A stretch of 64,000 bases of DNA from CAZAYY01 sp964489525 (GCA_964489525.1 CAZAYY010000012.1:62001-126000); one strand, 5' to 3'; counted from the stretch's first letter, positions 37,266 to 46,521 are shown. The notes: generated by a model from the sequence alone, not told the origin. Program-made: numbers and translations.

Positions 37266-37753
37266 TTTATCCTTTGCAAGGCGAATTCAATCCCCTTGGC
37301 TTCATCCCCCCCTGGGGGAATGTTGTACATGGTAATCATCAACTTATCGTCCAATTCCAGCCGGATTTCTGTGCGCCAGCCCCAATCCGGGGTCGTATCG
37401 CCGGTAGGATAGGAGCCCATCACAGAAAAACCATGCCCGGCTTCTTCTCCGGTGGAAATCAGCAAGTTCGCACTGGAATGGAAGCTGTCAACCCAGACCG
37501 TCTCATACCGCTGTTTAAACAAGTTAAAGCTGCACACCAATAACCCATGATAGGGGTTCCCCTGTAAGATGGCTTCATATTCCCACAAGAGGGTGCGGCT
37601 TTCCGGTACGAAACGAAAAACCCCCTGCACCGGAGATTCGTCCGCCAGAACGCCAGGTTCAAACCAGGTTTGGGCGGTACCTGCCCATTTGCCAGCCAGG
37701 GCATTGAACAAGGAAAGCGCTTTGATGGCAAGGTCAGTTTTCTCGCGGGGCAT
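37262..37753 (-). CDS. DUF1579-like cytoplasmic protein
   Basis: 163 residues from the ATG at 37753, 6 bp after GGAGGA; the frame is open for 21 more codons without a ribosome site. The pattern LAGKWAGTAQTWFEPG, then the paired W-x-Y strand (LLWEYEAILQGNPYHGL) is like DUF1579 proteins, which have a lipocalin-like barrel and no known function. No signal peptide. Forms an operon with the following lipoprotein. Confidence 0.72.
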   Translation of the reverse strand: MPREKTDLAIKALSLFNALAGKWAGTAQTWFEPGVLADESPVQGVFRFVPESRTLLWEYEAILQGNPYHGLLVCSFNLFKQRYETVWVDSFHSSANLLISTGEEAGHGFSVMGSYPTGDTTPDWGWRTEIRLELDDKLMITMYNIPPGGDEAKGIEFALQRIK

Positions 37754-38080
37754 AATTCCTCCATGGGTAATTTTGTTGAGTATAACACAGGAATTTTTGC
37801 GATGCTCGTCTTTCACAAGATCCGCTTACTTCACGCAGCGCCTGCGAAAACCTGCCCTTGCGAAGTCGGGCAGTTGCCTGTACAATTTTTGGTAAAGGAC
37901 GGATTAGCCTTTGGTCAGGTAAATTGCCAGAAAAAATTTTATAAAGTTTTCGGGCATTGCCAACAACTCCGTTAAACAATCGGCCTGGATTGTCCTGAAT
38001 TTTTATAATGACATTTACAGCCAGTGACCAAGCACCAACCCGTTCATCATTTGCGAATTGATTCATTCAGGAGCTTGAGG

Positions 38081-38803
38081 ATGCCCGCTTTTCTTGATTC
38101 CCAAAAACCAAATAAATTCATCGTAGCGCGAGCCTGGTTTGTTCATTTCTATACAAGCCTGGGGCTGATTTGTGCGCTGGTAGCCGTCCTGGCGATTGCC
38201 AACAAGGACATTGTGACGGCTTTTTTTGCCCTGGTGGTCGCACAGATTATTGATGGGTCGGATGGCCCAATGGCACGGGCTTTTGATGTAAAAACCAACA
38301 CCCCCCATTTTGACGGCCGCAAACTGGACGATATCATTGATTACATGACTTACACCTTCATTCCGGTGTTTTTTATGTATACCTATGAAATTGTCACCGG
38401 GCCATGGCTGGTGGTATTGTTCATGGTGCTGCTGGCATCGGCCTACGGATTTTGCAGCGATGCCGCCAAGACCGATGACGGCTTTTTCACCGGGTTTCCT
38501 TCTTACTGGAACGGCGCAGCACTGTACCTGTTCTGGCTCAACCTGCCAACGTGGGGAGCGGGGTTATTTTTATTGTTCTTTGTGATCCTGACCTTTATCC
38601 CGGTTAAGTACCCCTCTGCCAACCAGACCCGGCAGTTTCGCTGGTTAACCTACCTGGTTGCGGCTGTGTGGGTTGTGCTGGTCATCTGGATGATTGCCAT
38701 TGATTGGCAAAACCCACCCAGGTGGATGTTAATGGCCTCATTCTTCTTCCCCGTTTACTACCTGGGGATGGGTTTTTACCTGACCTACAAAAATCCTGGA
38801 TAA
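38081..38803 (+). CDS. pcs: phosphatidylcholine synthase (CDP-alcohol phosphotransferase family)
   Basis: 240 residues with about eight membrane helices. The active site is D61-G62-x2-A65-R66-x12-G79-x3-D83-x3-D87; the longer 12-residue gap and the FDGRKLDDIIDYMTY segment fit bacterial Pcs, not the shorter-gap PgsA/PssA enzymes. A second match is KTDDGFFTGFPSYWN, near-identical in pattern to the KTDEYFFSGFP region of rhizobial Pcs as I recall it, and the length matches (~240). The enzyme condenses choline with CDP-diacylglycerol. AGGAGCTTGAGG precedes the ATG. Monocistronic. Confidence 0.82.
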   Translation: MPAFLDSQKPNKFIVARAWFVHFYTSLGLICALVAVLAIANKDIVTAFFALVVAQIIDGSDGPMARAFDVKTNTPHFDGRKLDDIIDYMTYTFIPVFFMYTYEIVTGPWLVVLFMVLLASAYGFCSDAAKTDDGFFTGFPSYWNGAALYLFWLNLPTWGAGLFLLFFVILTFIPVKYPSANQTRQFRWLTYLVAAVWVVLVIWMIAIDWQNPPRWMLMASFFFPVYYLGMGFYLTYKNPG

Positions 38804-38806
38804 GGG

Positions 38807-39466
38807 TTACCCCTGCCCATCCCATTCCGCATAGAATTGAGCAAGATATTCTTCCATAAACGCATGGCGGGCTTTCGCCATGCGTTTTGCTGTGGGGGTA
38901 TTCATCAGGTCTTTTAACAAAAGTAGTTTCTCGTAAAAATGGTTGATCGTAGAAGATTTGCTGTTTTTGTAATCTTCAAAACGGGTGTGCATGACAGGCG
39001 TCTCATCCGGGTCGTATAAAGCCCGGTTTTTCTGACCACCATAGGCAAAAGCGCGGGCGATGCCAATCGCGCCGATGGCGTCCAACCGGTCGGCGTCCTG
39101 GACAATTTTGCCTTCCAGGGTAGCCATTTCAGAAGCCACCCCTGCGCCTTTAAAACTAAGCGAGTCAATAATATCAGCCACGTGGTCAATGATTGGCTCC
39201 GGAAGGTCATACTGGGCTAACCAGGTACGGGCTGCTTTGGGTCCCAGGGTATGGTCGCCGCCGTGAAATTTATGGTCGGCAATATCATGGAGCAAGGCGG
39301 CCAGGGTGACCACAAAAAGGTCTGCCCCGGTTTCCTCTGCGCAAATTGTCCGGGCATTCTGCAGCACCCGGTAGACATGCCACCAGTCATGACCTGCGTG
39401 TTCAACCGTCATCACCTGGCGAACATGGGCCTCGGTTTGAGCAAGAATATCTTGTGGAAGAATCAT
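38807..39466 (-). CDS. HD-domain phosphohydrolase (YedJ-like)
   Basis: 219 residues. Metal ligands are visible: His in HAGHDWWHVYRV (~20-31), the HD pair in LLHDIADHKFHGG (~58-70) and the distal Asp in VQDADRLDAIGAIG (~125). This is the pattern of the YedJ/YpgQ group, which hydrolyses nucleoside triphosphates or related phosphates. It is convergent with pcs, 3 bp away. Confidence 0.88.
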   Translation of the reverse strand: MILPQDILAQTEAHVRQVMTVEHAGHDWWHVYRVLQNARTICAEETGADLFVVTLAALLHDIADHKFHGGDHTLGPKAARTWLAQYDLPEPIIDHVADIIDSLSFKGAGVASEMATLEGKIVQDADRLDAIGAIGIARAFAYGGQKNRALYDPDETPVMHTRFEDYKNSKSSTINHFYEKLLLLKDLMNTPTAKRMAKARHAFMEEYLAQFYAEWDGQG

Positions 39467-39487
39467 CGGAACCTGCCTTCATAAACA

Positions 39488-39802
39488 TCAAAATAACAGT
39501 GGGAGAAGCCACAGGATGAGCATCCCCACGACAACTGTGAGCAAAGCATTTTTGGTGCGCCAGGCCATCAGGGCCGCCGCTATACCCGCCAACAGGCGAA
39601 AATTTTCCAAAGAGACGCTCAACGCCCCATCCACTAGCAGAATTTCGGGAAAGATAATTGCGGTGAGAACGGCTGGAGGGACATAGCGCAACGCTCTCCG
39701 CAGCCACTCTGGAACCCCGGCCCTTCCCAATAGATAGATGAATGAAAACCGGGTGGTAAAGGTTAACAGCCCACCTGCAGCCAAAACCAGCCAGGGGTTC
39801 AT
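39488..39802 (-). CDS. azlD: AzlD-family branched-chain amino acid export subunit
   Basis: 104 residues with three or four membrane helices and the typical RFSFIYLLGR and RYVPPAVLTAIIFPE segments. The ATG at 39802 overlaps the azlC stop (ATGA); a longer frame inside azlC is rejected. AzlC and AzlD together export branched-chain amino acids and their analogues. Confidence 0.88.
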   Translation of the reverse strand: MNPWLVLAAGGLLTFTTRFSFIYLLGRAGVPEWLRRALRYVPPAVLTAIIFPEILLVDGALSVSLENFRLLAGIAAALMAWRTKNALLTVVVGMLILWLLPLLF

Positions 39803-40515
39803 TTGCGCCCCTCCAAAGCCATGCCCACCCCAATGCCCACCAGGGCGGCAGCCAGCAGCCCCAGTTTGTAGGGTAGATGATAGGCGGCCAGGGCGGTGAT
39901 TCCAGCTGCCAGGGCCGATGCCACGCCTGGCCTGTCGGTTAAAAGCGGAACCACGATGGCAATGAAGGTGAGCGCCAGGGTGAAATCCAACCCCCAGGAA
40001 GCCGGAATGGCCGCACCCAAAAAAATGCCTGCTGCTGTGCTGGCCTGCCAACCAGACCAAAGGGTGAAACCTGCCCCCAAAAAGAAGTAATGAGTATTCA
40101 CCCCTGCCTCACTGCGCAAATAGTGCAGCAGCGTCACGGCATATGCCTCATCCGTTAGCAGGTATGAAAGCAGGGTTTTCCAACCCAAAGACAGTTTTTG
40201 CACATACGGTGCCATGGATGCACTGTACAGCGCATGGCGCAGGTTAACCACGAAAATGGTCAGGACGATTACCATTCCGGGTGCATTGGCAGCAAATAAT
40301 TGGGAAGCAATGAACTGCGATGAACCCGCGAAAACAATCGCGCTCATCGCCTGGGCAGCCCCGGTGGAAATGCCAGCCTGCAGAGCCAGCAAACCATAAA
40401 TCATCCCAAAGGGAAAAACACCCACCAACAACGGTAGTTCGGCGCGCACACCTGCCCAAAACTGGGCAGCAGGCTGGTCGGCAGGGGCAGCTAGAGAGGA
40501 GAGTTGGTTTGGCAT
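39799..40515 (-). CDS. azlC: AzlC-family branched-chain amino acid exporter
   Basis: 238 residues from the ATG at 40515; a start at 40623 would lie in the neighbouring gene. Five or six helices with the family segments FPFGMIYG, AGSSQFIA, NLRHALYSASM and LLTDEAYAV. It is coupled to azlD by ATGA. It begins 11 bp after the stop of the SH3-lipoprotein gene, so it is probably transcribed with it. Confidence 0.9.
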   Translation of the reverse strand: MPNQLSSLAAPADQPAAQFWAGVRAELPLLVGVFPFGMIYGLLALQAGISTGAAQAMSAIVFAGSSQFIASQLFAANAPGMVIVLTIFVVNLRHALYSASMAPYVQKLSLGWKTLLSYLLTDEAYAVTLLHYLRSEAGVNTHYFFLGAGFTLWSGWQASTAAGIFLGAAIPASWGLDFTLALTFIAIVVPLLTDRPGVASALAAGITALAAYHLPYKLGLLAAALVGIGVGMALEGRK

Positions 40516-40525
40516 GCGGTGAGGT

Positions 40526-41770
40526 TTAAGGCGGGCAGGAACCCTCTCCAGGGCAAGCCAGCAGCCATTGACTTTCAAAATCGCTCTCGGCTGTCCAGCC
40601 TGTGATGGCCAGGCTGGGGACATTCACCTCCCAAAAAACCAGGCCATCCGTACACACAGGGCCTTTGAGCAGTTCCACCACGGTACCAGGGCCTAGAGTA
40701 GCGCGCACATCCGTACCCACCCCCGCCCCATTGCGCAAACGGTTGCTGGTGGGGGGGTTGGGGTTAACATAAGCCCGTCCGCCCTGCTGCAGCAGGCTCA
40801 GGCAAGCGGGGGTCAGTTCTGGTGAGCCAGTTACGCGCAGGGACATGACCAACGCATCCAGGGTTTCCAGGCTGGGGTTAAAACTGGCTGCGGGCTGGTT
40901 TTCGAGCCGGATTTTGATGGCTTCCAGGTATCTTTCGTAGGCAGCAGGGAAATTGGTGGAACTGTAATCAGGGAAAGGCTCTCCACCGGGGGGGATGGCG
41001 GTGTCGGCACTGCGGGCAGGGAGAATTGCTGAATGAATCGGCAGGATAACAGCAACATAATACGCCCCATCGGCTGTAAGTCCCTGGTATGTATAAAAAA
41101 GCGAATGGTTGTTAAGTTGGCCGGCATCCTGGCCGAATTGGGTCAGATAGCGAATTCCACTGCCATTTTGAAAATTGAGAAAAACCAGGTTGCTGTGAAA
41201 TACCTGGGCGGCGTTAAATACGGGCAGAAAAGGCAGGGGGCTGCTGGCTGCAGCGCCATCCAACAAACCTCTTAATTGGTTCTCCTGATTGGCCGCACCG
41301 GGGTTATATCGGCCTATGGCTGCCAGCGGATACACAAAAACCACCGGGCTGTGCAGGGTATCTTGCAAAGGGTATCCTTCCAGGGCATACTGCAGGTGGG
41401 CGGGCATCACTTCCCAGGGAGGGCTGCTGCCCCCAGGGGCTACTGCGGGAACGAATAACGCCTCTACCCCCACAGCGAGGCTGGCTGGTAAAACCAGCTG
41501 GATTTCATCCGCAAAAAATGAAAGGGATTCCGATGTGGGCAGCGGGGAAAGGGTGGCTGTTGGTTCAACACCCGGGTTGGTGGGGGTGGGCAGCACAGGT
41601 GAAGGGGGCGGCGTGGGGCTGACGGGGGCCACCAGAGTAGCAGCCGCTGCCAGGGTAGCCGTAGGCGAGCCAACTGGCTGTTGAACCAGGCTGCGCGCCA
41701 GGTTGCAGCCCAGGCTCATCAGGATGAGAAACAAAATCCACAGAAAAGGTTTTCTTCGAGTTAATCGCAT
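40526..41770 (-). CDS. lipoprotein with C-terminal SH3-like domain
   Basis: 414 residues from the ATG at 41770. A signal peptide with lipobox MSLGC (Cys ~22) is followed by a Thr/Pro-rich stalk (~30-80). The middle ~220 residues resemble no family that I recognise. The last ~90 residues look like a bacterial SH3 domain (RNGAGVGTDVRATLGPGTVVELL, then LVFWEV). Such domains often bind peptidoglycan-like ligands. Surface-exposed and of unknown function. Confidence 0.75.
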   Translation of the reverse strand: MRLTRRKPFLWILFLILMSLGCNLARSLVQQPVGSPTATLAAAATLVAPVSPTPPPSPVLPTPTNPGVEPTATLSPLPTSESLSFFADEIQLVLPASLAVGVEALFVPAVAPGGSSPPWEVMPAHLQYALEGYPLQDTLHSPVVFVYPLAAIGRYNPGAANQENQLRGLLDGAAASSPLPFLPVFNAAQVFHSNLVFLNFQNGSGIRYLTQFGQDAGQLNNHSLFYTYQGLTADGAYYVAVILPIHSAILPARSADTAIPPGGEPFPDYSSTNFPAAYERYLEAIKIRLENQPAASFNPSLETLDALVMSLRVTGSPELTPACLSLLQQGGRAYVNPNPPTSNRLRNGAGVGTDVRATLGPGTVVELLKGPVCTDGLVFWEVNVPSLAITGWTAESDFESQWLLACPGEGSCPP

Positions 41771-41808
41771 GCCGATTATTTTATCAAAAAAGTTCAGTAC
41801 CACCCAAA

Positions 41809-41849
41809 AAGGCGGGGTGTTTGCGAGGAGGGCAGCTCGCAAACACCCC
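41809..41849 (-). terminator. intrinsic terminator of the cytochrome operon
   Basis: Perfect 14-bp stem (41814-41827 with 41836-41849), 8-nt loop. On the minus strand it is followed by GCC and five T. It lies 36 bp after the 25-heme cytochrome stop codon. Confidence 0.9.
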
Positions 41850-41885
41850 ATAAAAAACAGGCAGAGAAATCAGCCCGGCTGGTGG

Positions 41886-43994
41886 TCAGGGTGCGGTTGT
41901 GGGCAGGAGAATCGTCCAGCTATCGGTTGTGTGACAGTTAGAACATTGTCCACGTGCATGACCGAGCGGCCGGTCTTTGGCATGGCAAGATTTACAATCG
42001 TTATATCCATCGTGATTAAAATCAACATCAGCCCAATCGGTAAAGTTGTGACACCCGGAACACTGCCCGGGCCAATGGCCCGTTGGCGCTGGATGGCAGT
42101 AAATGCAGTTATCTGTTAACGAGTGTTTGTAATAGGCGGGTGTCCAGGTAATCGTATTATGACAAAGCGAACACTGAAGGGTGTAATGTTCAGGGGATGT
42201 GGCATGGCAGGACAGACAATTGGTGCTGACCAGTGAATGGTCAAATACCCACTCTCGCCAATCCTGGGTGTTGTGGCATTTGATACAAATGGTTTGAGAA
42301 TAATGCATCAGCGGAACCACATGGCAGCTTGTGCAAGGGTAGGCCATGTTGGTGTGGCTGTAGTTGGAGTTCGTCCAAGTGGTCATCGCATGGCACGAGC
42401 TGCATTCGCCGGGGTAGTGATTGGTTGGCTGCTCGCGGAGATGGCAGTTGGAACAAGAATTCAAGGGGTTGTGCTGATAAAGATTTTTCTTCCAATTGTT
42501 CAGGTTGTGGCAGTCGGTACACAAGCCTGGGTAGTGTTCTTCAGGCGTGGTGTGGCACTGCAGGCAGTTGGTGGACTTGTGATAAAACGGTTCCTCCCAG
42601 CTTGTGGTACTGTGGCAAAGGTCGCAGTTGGGGTTGTAATGGTCTGCGATCGTTTCATGGCAGGTTATGCAGCGTTGGCTTTTGACTTCATGGAAATCTT
42701 TGTTGGTTTTCCAGGTGTTTGTCAGGTGACAATTGGTGCAGCTGCCCAGGTAGTCGTGGTTTGTATTGGGTTCGGTGTGACAGCGCACACAGGATGTGCG
42801 GGTATACAATTGGTGGGCAAACTGGTAAACATTCCAATCGGTTTCGCTTGTATGACAATCCACGCAGGCGCCCTTGGTATAGTGGTTGGCGGGTGTGTCG
42901 GGGGTATGACAGGTTTCACAGGTATATTCCCCAACATGGACATATTCAATGACCGTCCAGTCTTCCATATCCTGGTGGCAGTTCTGGCAAAAGCCCGGGT
43001 TGTGTTCGGGCGGTTCGGCATCGGCGTGGCAGCTTTCACAGCGCTCGCCTTCGGTATGTTCAAAAATGGTGAGAGACCAATCTTCGGTGTCTTCGTGGCA
43101 GCGTTTACACTCCCCTGGATAGTGGGCAGAATCCCCTTGGGGCAAGGTGAAAATTTCTTCTGTGTAACCCACGGAATAAACCGCTTCGGTGAGCATGGTA
43201 ATCGCATGGCAGGATTGGCATTCAAAGACGCCCACGTGGTCAAAAGCAGTTGGTGTCCAGTCCAGGGTGTTATGGCAGTTTTCACAGGCACCAGCAAAGT
43301 GGTTGGTATAAATAGAAGCACTGGCAAGCAAATCAATGGTGTGGCATTGGGCACAAATCCGGGTGGTGCCTGCATACAGCCCGTTGACATGGCAGTCCTC
43401 GCAATTGCCTGAATGACCGCCTTCCATTGAAAAATTGCTGTGGTCCACATCTGAATCGAGATAGGAAACCGCGACCGGGTTAACGCTCACCACAGAAGGC
43501 AGAAGCTGCACCTTGGGCGTCTCGGCTTTAGGCTCCGGGGTGTTAAGCATGGCGGAAACAAAGGCAAAGAGCGGCGCCGCTGCAGGCTCATTTTCTTTTA
43601 GATCGAGTGATTTTACAACCACAATGGTTTTGCGAGCCAGGCTTTCAAACTCTGGCTGGAAGCCAGAAACGGATTGGGCTGGAATGGCGTTTTGCTGAAC
43701 CACCAATACATCCAGTGCATCCGCCAAAAACCCCACCGCAAGAGACACCTCCTCAGGGTTTTGCGCACCCGCCAGGTCCACCAGGCGCCGTTCTGCAAGC
43801 TGGCAGGCATAAGCGGTCTTTTCTTCTGGACCCTGGGTCAACTGCATCCGCCAGCTTTCTGCTAGGTGTTGGGATTGAAACCAGGGTTGTTCAAGACAGC
43901 TAAAAGGCTCTACCTCGGCCAGGTAAAAAAGCCCGAGGCCCGCCATGACCAATAAACAGGTTAGCGATAATAATAGGATGACGAGCTTTTTCAT
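41886..43994 (-). CDS. 25-heme multiheme cytochrome c
   Basis: 702 residues with one N-terminal membrane helix (LVILLLSLTCLLVMAGLGLFYLA). The first ~185 residues lack heme motifs and look helical. From ~195 to the end there are 25 CxxCH motifs (by my count). They alternate in a two-heme unit of ~42 residues: CxxCH-x5-7-H(Y/W)-x5-6-CxxCH-x4-W-x6-H, so each heme has a candidate distal His. The protein should be a linear bis-His cytochrome on the outer face. It is the last gene of the bc-complex series, followed by a terminator, and is presumably the terminal, most external electron carrier. Confidence 0.93.
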   Translation of the reverse strand: MKKLVILLLSLTCLLVMAGLGLFYLAEVEPFSCLEQPWFQSQHLAESWRMQLTQGPEEKTAYACQLAERRLVDLAGAQNPEEVSLAVGFLADALDVLVVQQNAIPAQSVSGFQPEFESLARKTIVVVKSLDLKENEPAAAPLFAFVSAMLNTPEPKAETPKVQLLPSVVSVNPVAVSYLDSDVDHSNFSMEGGHSGNCEDCHVNGLYAGTTRICAQCHTIDLLASASIYTNHFAGACENCHNTLDWTPTAFDHVGVFECQSCHAITMLTEAVYSVGYTEEIFTLPQGDSAHYPGECKRCHEDTEDWSLTIFEHTEGERCESCHADAEPPEHNPGFCQNCHQDMEDWTVIEYVHVGEYTCETCHTPDTPANHYTKGACVDCHTSETDWNVYQFAHQLYTRTSCVRCHTEPNTNHDYLGSCTNCHLTNTWKTNKDFHEVKSQRCITCHETIADHYNPNCDLCHSTTSWEEPFYHKSTNCLQCHTTPEEHYPGLCTDCHNLNNWKKNLYQHNPLNSCSNCHLREQPTNHYPGECSSCHAMTTWTNSNYSHTNMAYPCTSCHVVPLMHYSQTICIKCHNTQDWREWVFDHSLVSTNCLSCHATSPEHYTLQCSLCHNTITWTPAYYKHSLTDNCIYCHPAPTGHWPGQCSGCHNFTDWADVDFNHDGYNDCKSCHAKDRPLGHARGQCSNCHTTDSWTILLPTTAP

Positions 43995-44034
43995 AAGGAT
44001 ACCCTCATTCTGGGCCGTTTATTTGAAACAGCCG

Positions 44035-45051
44035 TTAGCGGCCCGATTGCACGGCTGTCTTTAACGCTGCTGCCTCCCCCGCTGCACCTGTGGGATGGCA
44101 GGAAGCGCAGTCACTCAAATCACCATACTCACCTACGGCAAAGTGTTCTGCAATGGTTTCAACGGGCTGGTGATCGTGGCACCCGTAACAGGTAATTTCG
44201 GTGTAGTACTGCTGATGGCAGGTTTCACAGGCCACCACATCATCACTGCCATGACGAATGTCAAATGTGTGCAGCAGCAGATAGGCTGGCTTCCAGGCCG
44301 TTGTTGTGTGGCAGCGGTTGCAGGCAGCGCCAAACATGACCTTGTCTTTTTCGGCAATGTGGCAATCGGAACAAACCTGGCTGGTGCCCTGGAACACCTG
44401 GTTCTGGTGACAGCTGGCACACTCCGCTCCGGCATGGGCCCCATCCAGGACATAGGTATCATGGGCAAATTCTGCCATGTTGGCTGTGCCATCATGACAG
44501 GCCAGGCAATTCACGCCATAGAAATCCATGTGGGCAGAAGTAAAGTCATGATCCATCTCGACATGGCAGGTGACACAATCGGTAGAACCTTCGGCGAAAT
44601 TCCCCTGCGTATGGCAGTCTTCACAGGTCATCAGCGAGTTATCCACGCGCAGGTTATGTTTTTCAAGCGAAAAACCTCCCAACTCCTGGTGATTGATGTT
44701 GACAAACGGCACATAGCTGATGTTGGCATCGGTACCCTGGTGTTCAGTATGGCACGTCTGGCATTTGTAAGTACCAGGCAGTTTGCTGTGCAATCCATCC
44801 TGTTCCATTCGCTCTCGGGCAATTTCCAGGTGGCAGTTCTGGCAGCGATCATCACTGATACAGTGAATGGGAACATGGCAGTGCCCACATTCGTGTTTGA
44901 AGGCTTCGTGGTTTGGATACCCCCCCAACATCGCTCCTGTCGCCTGGGCTGTGGACAAATTTCCCACCATCCGGTACTTCACGCTTTCAAAGGTGAGAAA
45001 ACCGGCGGAGAAAACCACCATCAGGGCAATAATTTTTATAAATCCTTTCAC
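44035..45051 (-). CDS. 12-heme multiheme cytochrome c
   Basis: 338 residues. An uncleaved N-terminal helix (IIALMVVFSAGFLTFESV) precedes 12 CxxCH motifs from ~57 to ~315 (CGHCH to CASCH). Many additional His residues lie between motifs and can act as distal ligands. LPGTYKCQTCHTEHQG resembles cytochrome c7/NapC-type families. It is encoded between the hexaheme and the 25-heme genes and is a candidate for the intermediate carrier. Confidence 0.92.
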   Translation of the reverse strand: MKGFIKIIALMVVFSAGFLTFESVKYRMVGNLSTAQATGAMLGGYPNHEAFKHECGHCHVPIHCISDDRCQNCHLEIARERMEQDGLHSKLPGTYKCQTCHTEHQGTDANISYVPFVNINHQELGGFSLEKHNLRVDNSLMTCEDCHTQGNFAEGSTDCVTCHVEMDHDFTSAHMDFYGVNCLACHDGTANMAEFAHDTYVLDGAHAGAECASCHQNQVFQGTSQVCSDCHIAEKDKVMFGAACNRCHTTTAWKPAYLLLHTFDIRHGSDDVVACETCHQQYYTEITCYGCHDHQPVETIAEHFAVGEYGDLSDCASCHPTGAAGEAAALKTAVQSGR

Positions 45052-45106
45052 AATAACACCTCCAATCCTTCGAAATGCTGGAAGGATTTGAACGGTAAAT
45101 CAAGAA

Positions 45107-45928
45107 TCATCGCGTTCCTTTCTGCGCGGGCGGGGCCACCAGTTCCCAATCCCCGGGTTCTCCTGTCAGATGGCAGCTTGTGCAGGCCTTGATGTCGTAG
45201 ATGTTGGCCTTCAAATGCACCGCTAACATGGCATCGGGTTGGTGGTCGTGGCATCCAAAACAAGTGTGCGTATCATACGAATCAATGTGGCAAGAAACAC
45301 ACTGCTGCGTTGTATCTGAACCGTGATCCAGGTGAAAAGTGTGGCGGGTGAGTAAGGCTGGTTTCCAGGCTTGGAGCGTGTGGCAGCGCACACAATCCAA
45401 CCCAAAACGGTCTTTGTGAACCTCGGGCTGCTCATGGCAAGCCGAGCAGCGGTGGGGGTCATCCACCACAACATTTAAGAACTCTTCTTCAAGGGCCATT
45501 TCAACCAGGGCATACGCTTCCACTTGACGCTCGCCAGCCAGGGCTTCGACCAGATTCCAGTTCACATTTTGAATGAAAGTAACCAACTGTTCAATTTGTA
45601 GGTCACTCAAAATGCCGCCCTTGTTGGTGTGCCAGGCAGCCATAACCGAGCCATGCGCAGAACGGGCAATAATCTGAAAAAGAGCGTCCGGGTCGGCATC
45701 CGCAAGGTAAGGGGAGTTAAGCGGCGGCATATCCCCAATCCCCTCGCCATACAGCCCGTGGCAAGACACGCAGTTATCCATATACACCACAGCCGCCTCA
45801 GCAATATGCTGTTTGCGCACTTCTTCCATGGCAATGGCAATCCGTTGGCCTTCTTGCAAGGCATACAAAGGCAGCAAAATGAGGAATCCAAGCAGTCCGA
45901 GTGCTGTAATCCAGGAATATCGGTTCAT
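45107..45928 (-). CDS. hexaheme cytochrome c: class I domain plus five-heme C-terminus
   Basis: 273 residues. An N-terminal membrane anchor is followed by a class I cytochrome c domain: CVSCH (~53) with Met ligand in GDMPPL (~66). A helical linker leads to a five-CxxCH C-terminal domain (CSACH, CVRCH, CVSCH, CFGCH, CTSCH). The fusion looks like a cytochrome c1 substitute joined to a multiheme wire. It is 9 bp downstream of the Rieske gene, so it is probably the bc-complex exit subunit. The C-terminal part is similar to the end of the 12-heme protein (CYGCHDHQP versus CFGCHDHQP). Confidence 0.92.
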   Translation of the reverse strand: MNRYSWITALGLLGFLILLPLYALQEGQRIAIAMEEVRKQHIAEAAVVYMDNCVSCHGLYGEGIGDMPPLNSPYLADADPDALFQIIARSAHGSVMAAWHTNKGGILSDLQIEQLVTFIQNVNWNLVEALAGERQVEAYALVEMALEEEFLNVVVDDPHRCSACHEQPEVHKDRFGLDCVRCHTLQAWKPALLTRHTFHLDHGSDTTQQCVSCHIDSYDTHTCFGCHDHQPDAMLAVHLKANIYDIKACTSCHLTGEPGDWELVAPPAQKGTR

Positions 45929-45937
45929 GGCACCCTC

Positions 45938-46504
45938 CTACCCATACACCAACTGGTCGGGCGAGAAGTGGTCGCGCCGCCGTAAGTAAGAAGTATCGAC
46001 ATACACTTTGCCGCTGTCAATTTTGACGGTGTATAAATCTAAGGCCCGGTGAAGGGTAGTTTTTTCTGAATTTCCGTAAAAATCAAAAGCCGAAGCGTGG
46101 CAAGGGCAAAGGAATTTGCCTTCATCGGAAGAATAATTAACTGTGCAGCCCAGGTGGGGGCAGCGGCGGTAGACGGCCATAAACCCGCCATCCGCCGCCC
46201 GCACCAAGTAAAAACCTGCTACTGGAAAATCGGTCACCGAACCAGGGCTAAAGCTATCCACAGTCCCAACGTCCACCTGCCGGGCAACCCGGCTTTCTCC
46301 GGTTTGCGGTTTGAGATACATCAGGCCAATGCCGATGAGTTCAACAGCAGCCGCAACACCCGCCAGTTTCAAAAATTCTTTGCGGTTAATGCGCAGCTTC
46401 TTCCGAGGTTCTGAAATCGGGTGGGATACCATAGCTTCCAAACCCTGGATTTCTTCAGGGTCCATATCGGTTGTTGGGGTAGGTTTACTGTTAAGCGTTT
46501 GCAT
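45938..46504 (-). CDS. Rieske iron-sulfur protein
   Basis: 188 residues. Cluster motifs CPHLGC (Cys115, His117) and CPCH (Cys133, His136), with Cys120 and Cys135 placed for the disulfide. The usual CPCHGS reads CPCHAS here. The membrane anchor is near 46-64. The preceding INRKEFLK resembles a Tat motif with RK in place of RR; Tat export of a folded Rieske protein would be expected. It is 17 bp after the cytochrome b gene and belongs to the same complex. Confidence 0.94.
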   Translation of the reverse strand: MQTLNSKPTPTTDMDPEEIQGLEAMVSHPISEPRKKLRINRKEFLKLAGVAAAVELIGIGLMYLKPQTGESRVARQVDVGTVDSFSPGSVTDFPVAGFYLVRAADGGFMAVYRRCPHLGCTVNYSSDEGKFLCPCHASAFDFYGNSEKTTLHRALDLYTVKIDSGKVYVDTSYLRRRDHFSPDQLVYG

Positions 46505-46521
46505 TTTTCACCTCCTGTCCA

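Noticed and set aside
42237..43412. 391-residue open frame on the + strand
   Set aside because: It is antisense to the 25-heme cytochrome. The low stop frequency comes from the Cys/His-rich codons of the real gene; no ribosome site or family match.
44095..45192. 365-residue open frame on the + strand
   Set aside because: Antisense to the 12-heme cytochrome, with the same codon-bias artefact.
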